Shown here piece after piece: positions 1-5,202 of a stretch of 5,405 bases of DNA. Positions within the stretch are counted from its first letter, which is position 1, and every line of letters begins with the position of its first letter. Under the pieces are notes generated by a model that did no database searches, was not told the origin of the DNA, and saw nothing but the letters and a program-made list of their open reading frames with translations. The DNA lies in assembly GCA_002352285.1 (NCBI GenBank), contig DEIC01000008.1, forward strand, positions 3,319 through 8,723, read 5' to 3'. A program made the position numbers and the translations under genes. Source of the stretch: Alphaproteobacteria bacterium UBA2784 (GTDB taxonomy: Bacteria; Pseudomonadota; Alphaproteobacteria; Micropepsales; Micropepsaceae).

Positions 1-144
1 GTGGCAACGTCGGCGAACCCGGGCCTTAACGTGCTCATCACCGCGCGCAACTGCACCACCAGCGGCGCTGTGCCAGCATCGGGCCATGTGGTGTCAACGC
101 CGGTGGGCACAGTGTCGGTCATCAACGGCGCGGGGCTGGCGTGA
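1..144 (+). CDS. Possible C-terminal end of an unrecognised, probably extracytoplasmic protein (partial)
   Basis: Frame 1 is open from the window edge to a TGA at 142-144 and gives 47 residues. They are rich in Ala, Gly, Ser, Thr, Val and Asn, with almost no charged residues and one Cys. This composition suits a secreted or beta-rich passenger domain, but I recognise no family. The stop lies 2 bp from the TAG of the flippase on the other strand, a normal tail-to-tail arrangement. About 80% of third codon positions are G or C and most first positions are purines, as expected for coding DNA here. The minus strand is equally open, shares the same third positions and scores about the same, so composition does not settle the strand. 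A rival reading is a minus-strand gene starting at the ATG at 122, but it has no visible Shine-Dalgarno sequence. Function unknown. Confidence 0.42.
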   Translation: MATSANPGLNVLITARNCTTSGAVPASGHVVSTPVGTVSVINGAGLA

Positions 145-146
145 CG

Positions 147-1415
147 CTAGGCGAGCGCAAGGATCAGGAACGGCACCGCGCCAGCGGCCAGTGAAGTCGC
201 CGTGCGCGGCAACACAAGGCCCCGCCGCCACAGCATGGCGATCTGAATGGCCACGAACAGGGCAGTGACCACGGCCATGAACGCGACGATGTTTGCGGGC
301 GATGCAAGACCGGTCGATTCCAGCCAGATAAACCCTGCCACGCCTGCAGCCGTAACCGCGAGATTGGGCAGGATCAGCCGCCGCGCCATGCGTGCGCGGT
401 TGATGCGCAGCTCCAGCGTGGCAAAGCCGATCCACAGATAAACCTGCAGGGCAATCAGCGGCAGCCAGTCAAGAAGGGCGCCTTGCCTGTCTGCCGTCAG
501 CGCCTTGAAGCCGAGATGGGGCAAGAGGAATGGCGAGGCAAGGCACAGCAGAACGCCACCGCCTGCCACAGCCAGAAGGTAGAGGGGGGCCGTCCGGTCA
601 AAGGCGCGTGTTCGCGCCGCATAAACCCGCGCAAAGAATGCCGTGATCATCAGCTGGTGCAAACCCAGCATCAAACCTGCAATGCGAAAACCGATCGCAT
701 AGGCCGACAGATCCCACGGTTGCGCAAATGCGCCAAAGGCAATGCGTCCGCCGCTGCCAATGACCATGCCGAAGAGCCCGTTGATGACCATGGGCAGGCC
801 GATCTGCCACGCAGCAGCAAGCCGCGCCCGCAAGCCCGGCTCGCGCCAGCGCCGGAACAGGAGCATGGCAACCATGGCAAGCACGAGGCTGACAATGGCC
901 CATGTGATTGCAGCGTCACCTGCGTCAAACCAGCTGCCAAAGACAAACCAGGCCGCTCCGGCCGCGAGAAACATCGCAAGTGCCGCCATGCCATCGGCCC
1001 ACGCGGCAATGTTCCGCCGCGACAGCGTGCGCGTCAGGGTCGATGCCGCCCCCTGCACCGACACGCAAGCCGCAGCAAAGCAGGCCATGGCCGGAATGGC
1101 CTCACCCGCGAAGAGCAGCGCAATGCCGGCAAAAGTCATCAGGCTGGCGGCGGCAGCAGCAACGCCCGCGCCAAGATCAAAGACGCGCTTCTCGCCCCTG
1201 ACGAGGTAGAGCTGCGGCACGGCGCTCAAGAAAGGAGAGCCCAGCACCAGCGCGATGAAGGGAGCGAGCGCGAACGCCAATTCCATCCCGGCATAGGTTT
1301 CAGGCAAGGCGAATGAAGCCATCGCCAGCGGTGCGAAATAGATGCTCAGCTTGGCAAGGCCAAAATTGCCGGAGAAATATGCGGCTCTCCTGAACTGCGC
1401 CTGCGTCAGTTTCAT
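147..1415 (-). CDS. Wzx/MATE-like polysaccharide flippase (integral membrane)
   Basis: The 422-residue protein is almost entirely hydrophobic helices, about 12-13 by eye: near residues 15-37, 42-68, 81-103, 105-125, 136-159, 165-187, 204-222, 235-258, 276-300, 311-333, 345-366, 371-394 and 405-422. Short basic loops such as FRRWREPG (187-194) and RINRARMARR (337-346) separate them. Length and layout fit the MVF/MATE superfamily of lipid-linked oligosaccharide flippases (Wzx, RfbX), which move undecaprenyl-PP-linked units to the periplasmic face of the inner membrane. The start chosen is the ATG at 1413-1415, which overlaps the upstream stop as ATGA; a further 30 codons are open upstream but lie inside the neighbouring gene and look out of character (many His and Arg). 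There is no good Shine-Dalgarno sequence, so translational coupling is likely. It is the last gene of the minus-strand operon. No substrate can be inferred. The protein ends within the last hydrophobic segment, leaving no soluble tail. Confidence 0.85.
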   Translation of the reverse strand: MKLTQAQFRRAAYFSGNFGLAKLSIYFAPLAMASFALPETYAGMELAFALAPFIALVLGSPFLSAVPQLYLVRGEKRVFDLGAGVAAAAASLMTFAGIALLFAGEAIPAMACFAAACVSVQGAASTLTRTLSRRNIAAWADGMAALAMFLAAGAAWFVFGSWFDAGDAAITWAIVSLVLAMVAMLLFRRWREPGLRARLAAAWQIGLPMVINGLFGMVIGSGGRIAFGAFAQPWDLSAYAIGFRIAGLMLGLHQLMITAFFARVYAARTRAFDRTAPLYLLAVAGGGVLLCLASPFLLPHLGFKALTADRQGALLDWLPLIALQVYLWIGFATLELRINRARMARRLILPNLAVTAAGVAGFIWLESTGLASPANIVAFMAVVTALFVAIQIAMLWRRGLVLPRTATSLAAGAVPFLILALA

Positions 1416-2884
1416 GAACCGCGTTTCCGCCGCAAACCTGAAAAGACGCTGCGCTCTGCCACCAGCATGACCAGTGTCATGGCCAGAATGGTGAGGTCGA
1501 GCCACACTGACCAGTGCCTGATATAGTGCAGATCGTAATCAACCGTCTCGCGCAGCTTTTCCACACTGTCCATCGCGCCGGTGCAGCCATTGACGATGGC
1601 CCAGCTGGTCAGCCCCGGCCGCACATTGTGCCGCGTCAGATAGCGCGTCTCGTGCGCCTCAAGGCTCAAGCCCTGCAGGTCGGTTTTTGTGGCGTGCGCG
1701 CGCGGCCCCACCAGCGACATGTCGCCCTTCAGCACGTTCACAAGCTGCGGCAGCTCGTCAATCTTGAGGCGGCGGATGATGCGGCCGACGCGTGTGACGC
1801 GCGGATCATTGTCGCCTGTCTGAATGACGCCGCTCTCATTTGCGGGCGCCGCGCGCATGCTGCGCAGCTTCAGGATTGTAAAGGGCTGGTTGTTATAGCC
1901 ATAGCGTGTCTGGCGGAAAATGACCGGCCCGCGGCTCTCCAGCCTGATCGCGATCATCGCAACAAGCAGCAGGGGCGATGTCAGAATGAGCCCGAAGAGG
2001 CTGACGGTGACATCAAGCGCGCGCTTCTGGATGGCGCCCCAGCCCGAGATCGCTTCGCGCGATGTCTGCAACAGGATGTGCGAGCCCTCATCCATCGCTT
2101 TCAGGATTTCACCCGGAAAATCCGCATGGGGCAGGGCGACATAGCAGGAGAGCGGCGAGCGCTGGGCTGCAATGAAGAGCGCATTGTTTTCGATATTGTC
2201 CCCCGGCCTTGTAAGGAAGACGATGGCCTCCACATCCAGCGCCTTGATGTGCCCGCGCAGATAGTCCTCCGCATGCGGATCATCCGGCCGCAGAACAGAC
2301 GTCACCTGCATGCGATTGGCGGTGCCCACCGCAACGGCGCTCTTGAATCGTGTGAAGTCGTCGCGGAAAGCGACAAGGAGAAGGCGCTCGGCGGCATAGC
2401 CGCCCGCCAGCATATAGGCGATGATCGCGGCCAGAATGATGCGCACCGTCACCAGCGCCGCCATGCCGCCGAAAAAGAGTACAAGAAACGCCAGGCGCGA
2501 GAAGGTGAGCGGCACCTGGCCGATATAGAACGCGGCGAAAAGCACAAAGCCGACCACGATCATCGTGTTGAGGATGAGCGGTGTCGTGCGCCGCACGTCA
2601 AAGGCGCGTTGCGGATTGTAAAGGCCGCTGGCGGCGGCAAAGACGATGAACCCGGCAATGGAAAGCGCCAGACCCTCGATATGGACGGGCAGGCGCTCCG
2701 GCGTGATCTTGGGGCTGAGCCCGATGATGCCCGCACCCAGCAGCGCCAGCATCAGCACATCGGCCGCCACAAGCGCCAGAATGAGGCCCATCACGGGCAG
2801 GCGGTTGATCTGCATTGTCCGCCGCCCGGTGGGCGCATGAACGCGCGCCTTTTCCGGATCAAAGGTTTCAGGATTGGCGGACAC
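1412..2884 (-). CDS. Polyprenyl-phosphate hexose-1-phosphate transferase (WcaJ/PssY-type sugar transferase)
   Basis: This 490-residue enzyme should transfer a sugar-1-phosphate from a nucleotide sugar to undecaprenyl phosphate at the inner membrane, the first step of polysaccharide assembly. The N-terminus has hydrophobic segments near residues 31-55, 71-87, 103-122 and 130-160, followed by a soluble region to about 280 resembling the degenerate nucleotide-binding domain of large family members. The catalytic bacterial sugar-transferase domain (about 285-490) begins with KRALDV at 287, continues with the re-entrant hydrophobic helix at 292-313, FRQTRYGYNNQPF (323-335) and KLRSM (339-343), then IDELPQL with the Asp376-Glu377 catalytic dyad, and KGDMSLVGPRAH (386-397). 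The RYGYNN motif points to the WcaJ-like, often glucose-specific branch; the actual sugar is inferred only. The segment RPGLTSWAIVNGCTG (422-436) departs from the usual RPGITGWAQVNG. The GTG start overlaps the upstream gene by 17 bp and has a strong Shine-Dalgarno; an internal ATG at 2815 has none. Confidence 0.93.
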   Translation of the reverse strand: MSANPETFDPEKARVHAPTGRRTMQINRLPVMGLILALVAADVLMLALLGAGIIGLSPKITPERLPVHIEGLALSIAGFIVFAAASGLYNPQRAFDVRRTTPLILNTMIVVGFVLFAAFYIGQVPLTFSRLAFLVLFFGGMAALVTVRIILAAIIAYMLAGGYAAERLLLVAFRDDFTRFKSAVAVGTANRMQVTSVLRPDDPHAEDYLRGHIKALDVEAIVFLTRPGDNIENNALFIAAQRSPLSCYVALPHADFPGEILKAMDEGSHILLQTSREAISGWGAIQKRALDVTVSLFGLILTSPLLLVAMIAIRLESRGPVIFRQTRYGYNNQPFTILKLRSMRAAPANESGVIQTGDNDPRVTRVGRIIRRLKIDELPQLVNVLKGDMSLVGPRAHATKTDLQGLSLEAHETRYLTRHNVRPGLTSWAIVNGCTGAMDSVEKLRETVDYDLHYIRHWSVWLDLTILAMTLVMLVAERSVFSGLRRKRGS

Positions 2885-3392
2885 GGATCACCTCTGCAGG
2901 TTGTCCCGCTACAATCGCACCGGCAGGCACATCGCGCACGACAAGCGCATGGGCGCCGATCACGGCTCCGGCGCCAATGGTCACGCCGCTCAGAATGACC
3001 GCGCGCGTGCCGATCCACGCACCTTTTCCGATCATGATCGGCGCACCACGGTGCCGATAGGGTGGTTCACCGGAAAAGTCGAGACCCGCCGTTTCGATGA
3101 CCACACCATCGGAAATGCGCACGTCATCGCCAAAGGTGACGCCGTACACTGCACCGATCACGCAATTTGTACCGATAATCACACGCTCACCGAGCTGGAG
3201 TTTTTCCTTTCCCTTGATCCGGCTGGACCAATGCAAAACCAGGGTCCGGTTTTGGGGAAAGAGAGCTGCCGCGCGCAAAGCCGAGGCGGCGCGGCCGCAC
3301 AGGCCGCCAAGTCCCATGGCAACGCGTGTCACACCGGTCATCGGCTGATGACGCAGGATCGATTTGACGATAGATTTGATCCCGCTCGCCAT
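2868..3392 (-). CDS. Left-handed beta-helix (hexapeptide-repeat) acyltransferase
   Basis: The 174-residue protein (ATG at 3390-3392) has a basic N-terminal helix region and then hexapeptide repeats with the [LIV]-G-x-x-x-x spacing. One run is around LQLGERVIIGTNCVIG and FGDDVRISDGVVIE; a second runs from APIMIGKGAWIGTRAVIL to VTIGAGAVIGAHALVV. It closes with DVPAGAIVAGQPAEVIR, the standard end of NodL/LacA/WcaF-like O-acyltransferases. Such enzymes move an acetyl or other acyl group from acyl-CoA to a sugar hydroxyl and are usually trimeric and cytoplasmic. The position where relatives read TAGHP carries TAGLD, so the usual catalytic His is absent there; the nearest His lies in YRHRGAP. It is the first gene of the minus-strand operon and probably decorates the saccharide started by the next enzyme. 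An in-frame ATG at 3419 would add nine residues, but its AGGTGG lies 15 bases away; the 3392 start has a weak GCGGA nearby, so the start is uncertain. Confidence 0.85.
   Translation of the reverse strand: MASGIKSIVKSILRHQPMTGVTRVAMGLGGLCGRAASALRAAALFPQNRTLVLHWSSRIKGKEKLQLGERVIIGTNCVIGAVYGVTFGDDVRISDGVVIETAGLDFSGEPPYRHRGAPIMIGKGAWIGTRAVILSGVTIGAGAVIGAHALVVRDVPAGAIVAGQPAEVIRVRQS
2886..2894 (-). promoter_or_regulatory. Strong Shine-Dalgarno fixing the GTG start of the sugar transferase
   Basis: On the minus strand the bases before the GTG at 2884 read GAGGTGATCC. GAGGTGATC is an uninterrupted complement of the 16S rRNA 3' end, with six bases between GAGG and the start codon. It lies inside the 3' end of the acyltransferase gene. 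This is the main reason for choosing the GTG over the ATG 69 bases downstream, which has only GGCGGCGGACA before it. Confidence 0.75.
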
Positions 3393-3417
3393 CGTCAGTC
3401 CGCTCTTTGCCCGGCAC

Positions 3418-4326
3418 ATGAAACTGAAACTTGCCCACCTGAAAACCTTGTATCACACGGCAACCGACAGCCGCTACCGCCGCCATTTTCTCCAGCGGCG
3501 CACGGCAGATCCTGCAAAGCGCATGCGCCTTGCCGCCACGCATGCGGCGCGGCTGCCAAAGTCCGCCGCGGCGCTGCCACCAGAGGTGAGTGGAGCCGCA
3601 GCCGGACTGGCCAGCGACGGATTTGTCATGACGCCAGGTATCGTCAAGTCAGCGATGATTGACGCGATGCGGTCGTATTTTTCCGCCGAGCCGTGTCGAG
3701 ACCCCTATCGGCCGGAATTGGGGCAATTCATTGCGCCCGGCCAGGCGCCCAAGGGAACGCATGTCGCATTCTTCCCGCTCGAAACGGTGGCGCGTGCGCC
3801 GCACGCCATGGAGATTGCCAACCATCCGGTGCTTCTTGCCATTGCTGAGCAGGATTTGGGGGCAAAGCCACTGATCAGCGCCCTGAGTGCGTGGTGGTCA
3901 TTGCCGGCGGGCGACGGCACAGCCCAGCATGCGGAGAACTATCATCGCGATGTCGATGATCTCGATTGGGTCAAATACTTCCTCTACCTCACCGATGTGG
4001 ACGAAAGCGCAGGCCCGCATCTTTTCATCCGCGGGTCGCATCTTGATCCGAGGCTGACCACCATCCGCCGCTATCAGGACGAAGAGGTCCACGCGGTTTT
4101 TGGCAAGGAACGCGAAGTGCGCTTTACGGGTCCGGCGGGCACATCGTTTCTTGAAAAGACCTATGGCCTGCATCGCGGATTGCCTGTCGTGAAGACGCCG
4201 CGCCTGATTTTTCAGGTTTTCTACTCGCTTCGTCCCGTGATTTATGGGCCGCGGCGGCCGCTCTTCCCGCGTGCAGCTCTGGCGGCAGGTGCGGACCCAT
4301 ATGTCAACAGCATCTACTTCGCATGA
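3418..4326 (+). CDS. Phytanoyl-CoA-dioxygenase-like Fe(II)/2-oxoglutarate oxygenase (PhyH family)
   Basis: The 302-residue protein contains the PhyH double-stranded beta-helix core. YHRDVDD gives the HxD iron ligands His176 and Asp178; GLHRGLPV supplies the distal iron ligand His252, and Arg262, ten residues later in KTPRLIF, is placed to bind the 2-oxoglutarate carboxylate. The stretch WVKYFLYLTDVDESAGPHLF followed by RGSH is typical of PhyH-like enzymes, where it bridges the two halves of the fold. Such enzymes use O2 and 2-oxoglutarate to hydroxylate small molecules, lipids, sugars or nucleosides; the substrate here is unknown. The first 55 or so residues are basic and outside the core. 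The ATG at 3418 has no clear Shine-Dalgarno. A TTG at 3364 with AGGA five bases before it would add 18 residues but would lie inside the opposite gene. The stop overlaps the next start as ATGA. Placement back to back with a polysaccharide operon suggests glycan or lipid tailoring, which is inference only. Confidence 0.87.
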   Translation: MKLKLAHLKTLYHTATDSRYRRHFLQRRTADPAKRMRLAATHAARLPKSAAALPPEVSGAAAGLASDGFVMTPGIVKSAMIDAMRSYFSAEPCRDPYRPELGQFIAPGQAPKGTHVAFFPLETVARAPHAMEIANHPVLLAIAEQDLGAKPLISALSAWWSLPAGDGTAQHAENYHRDVDDLDWVKYFLYLTDVDESAGPHLFIRGSHLDPRLTTIRRYQDEEVHAVFGKEREVRFTGPAGTSFLEKTYGLHRGLPVVKTPRLIFQVFYSLRPVIYGPRRPLFPRAALAAGADPYVNSIYFA

Positions 4327-5015
4327 ACCCGCGCCGCCTTTCCCTGCTGGCAAACGTGATCTGCGCATTGGTCAGCGTCAGCACGTCTTTGCCGCTGACC
4401 GGTCTTGATGGCAGCCATCGCGCCGACGCGCCCGAATGCGGCGTGGAAGAACCGGTCTATCTGCCCTATGGCGAATTCAGGCTGGCGCGCGCCGCCTTGT
4501 TCCGTTCGCTCAACGCGGCAGCCAGCGCCAATGACGCCGCCGCCTATCGCCGGAATGCCTGTGTGCTGGAGGCGCTGGCGCGGCGCGCCATTGGCGAGAA
4601 CGCGCTCAACGCCGATGCCTGGATGACGCTGGCCGACGCCCGCGCCCGCGCCAATGAAATCAGCGGAACGCCGCCGCTTGACGATGTGGTGCGTCAGGCC
4701 TTTGCCAATGCCCGCGCCTTCGGGCGGCGCGAATATCCGGTGATCTCGCGCCGCGTCGAGTTTCTGGCGTTTTACAGCGGCGAGGATGCGGCCCTTGGCC
4801 AGTTGCTCGATGAGGAAGTGAACATCTTCCTCCAATACACTTCGCCCGGTCAGGCCATGAACTATCTCTGCTTCATGACCATGGAGATGGGCGAGGCCGA
4901 GACTGCGCGCGTGCGCGGCGCCGTCGCACGCATGCGGCCCGATCTTCTGCCGACCTTCGACAATGTCCTTTGGCGCATGCGCGAAGGCACCTACCCCAAT
5001 ATGCCGCGCGCCTGA
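4323..5015 (+). CDS. Unrecognised exported alpha-helical protein coupled to the oxygenase
   Basis: This 230-residue protein is not one I recognise. Residues 1-25 look like a Sec signal peptide or membrane anchor: MNPRR, then a hydrophobic stretch to about 25. There is no convincing lipobox, since Cys14 is preceded by Val-Ile. The rest is Ala- and Arg-rich helix. Residues about 72-110, including ARRAIGENALNADAWMTLAD, resemble a TPR helix pair (a small residue, then an N-A-x-W-x-x-L-A pattern); a second helical block covers 120-150. Three Cys (39, 80, 183) would be extracytoplasmic if the protein is exported. The ATG overlaps the oxygenase stop as ATGA with no Shine-Dalgarno sequence, implying translational coupling and a shared task. 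A periplasmic scaffold or accessory protein of the polysaccharide system is possible but unproven. Codon use matches its neighbours, so it is very likely a real gene. Confidence 0.82.
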   Translation: MNPRRLSLLANVICALVSVSTSLPLTGLDGSHRADAPECGVEEPVYLPYGEFRLARAALFRSLNAAASANDAAAYRRNACVLEALARRAIGENALNADAWMTLADARARANEISGTPPLDDVVRQAFANARAFGRREYPVISRRVEFLAFYSGEDAALGQLLDEEVNIFLQYTSPGQAMNYLCFMTMEMGEAETARVRGAVARMRPDLLPTFDNVLWRMREGTYPNMPRA

Positions 5016-5025
5016 TTTTGCGCCC

Positions 5026-5041
5026 TTTACGCGGCCTTAAC
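5026..5041 (+). promoter_or_regulatory. CtrA-box-like site 1
   Basis: The sequence TTTACGCGGCCTTAAC fits the CtrA consensus TTAA-N7-TTAAC with one mismatch (A to T in the left half). CtrA is the master cell-cycle response regulator of many alphaproteobacteria. The site lies just after the end of the exported-protein gene, 24 bp from a second such site, about 160 bp upstream of the PodJ-like gene. Binding is inferred from sequence only. Confidence 0.5.
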
Positions 5042-5049
5042 CACACAAG

Positions 5050-5065
5050 GTAAGGATGGCTTAAC
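5050..5065 (+). promoter_or_regulatory. CtrA-box-like site 2
   Basis: GTAAGGATGGCTTAAC matches TTAA-N7-TTAAC except for the first base. Its offset of 24 bp from site 1 is a little over two helical turns, so two bound dimers would sit on roughly the same DNA face. A lone half-site, TTAACC, follows at 5185-5190, close to the start of the PodJ-like gene. Two near-consensus boxes in one short intergenic region are more convincing than either alone. Confidence 0.5.
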
Positions 5066-5087
5066 GCTGTCTGGTCTTGGCATCGCT

Positions 5088-5126
5088 GGGGTTGTCCACA
5101 CTCTCAGGCGACTGGAACACAACCCC
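5088..5126. repeat. Inverted repeat in the intergenic region
   Basis: GGGGTTGT at 5088-5095 is exactly complementary to ACAACCCC at 5119-5126. The stem can be extended by CCA/TGG (5096-5098 with 5113-5115) across a three-base bulge, leaving a 14-base loop. No U-tract follows, so it is not a classical intrinsic terminator. A second exact 8-bp pair, AACCACAC (5039-5046) and GTGTGGTT (5134-5141), encloses it. Either could be an attenuating RNA structure, a weak terminator for the upstream unit, or a protein-binding site. Confidence 0.4.
5092..5100 (+). promoter_or_regulatory. DnaA-box-like 9-mer
   Basis: TTGTCCACA differs from the E. coli DnaA box TTATCCACA at one position. It overlaps the left arm of an 8-bp inverted repeat. 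DnaA is known to act on podJ transcription in Caulobacter crescentus, which makes the site relevant beside a PodJ-like gene, but a single near-match 9-mer is weak evidence. Confidence 0.3.
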
Positions 5127-5165
5127 TTGGGGCGTGTGGTTTTCCTTGCACAAGATTTGATGGCA

Positions 5166-5171
5166 TATAAC
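5166..5171 (+). promoter_or_regulatory. Possible -10 element of the PodJ-like gene
   Basis: TATAAC lies 31 bases before the ATG at 5203, in an AT-richer patch (ATATAACC). No good -35 hexamer sits 16-18 bp upstream; the nearest, TTGCAC at 5146, is only 14 bases away. A weak -35 would fit an activator-dependent promoter. Initiation near 5177 would give a leader of about 25 bases. Confidence 0.3.
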
Positions 5172-5195
5172 CTGTTTCGGGGCCTTAACCATTGT

Positions 5196-5200
5196 GATTC
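5196..5200. promoter_or_regulatory. GANTC (CcrM-type) methylation motif next to the start codon
   Basis: GATTC ends two bases before the ATG at 5203. In Caulobacterales and many other alphaproteobacteria CcrM methylates GANTC, and GcrA acts on promoters with methylated sites. Another GANTC (GAATC, 5392-5396) lies inside the coding sequence. The motif is certain; its regulatory use is inference. Confidence 0.35.
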
Positions 5201-5202
5201 GC

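Noticed and set aside
483..1316. A 277-codon open frame on the plus strand
   Set aside because: It is antisense to the flippase and its translation is highly charged and low in hydrophobics, the mirror of a membrane protein's codons; no motif was seen.
1413..1505. A 30-residue N-terminal extension of the flippase
   Set aside because: It overlaps the C-terminal coding region of the sugar transferase by about 90 bases and reads as His/Arg-rich sequence. The ATGA overlap start at 1415 begins a natural flippase N-terminus.
1514..2998. A 494-codon open frame on the plus strand
   Set aside because: It lies antisense to the sugar transferase, which has complete family motifs. Its translation is rich in Arg, His, Gln and Asp with no recognisable domain, as expected for a shadow frame in GC-rich DNA.
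3364..3417. TTG start for the oxygenase
   Set aside because: It has a fair AGGA at good spacing, but the start is a rare TTG and the 18 extra residues lie opposite acyltransferase codons. Kept as an alternative, not the main call.
5088..5145. Intrinsic terminator after the exported-protein gene
   Set aside because: The stem is fair, but the loop is long and no run of T follows directly; the TTTT at 5140-5143 is 13 bases beyond the stem.
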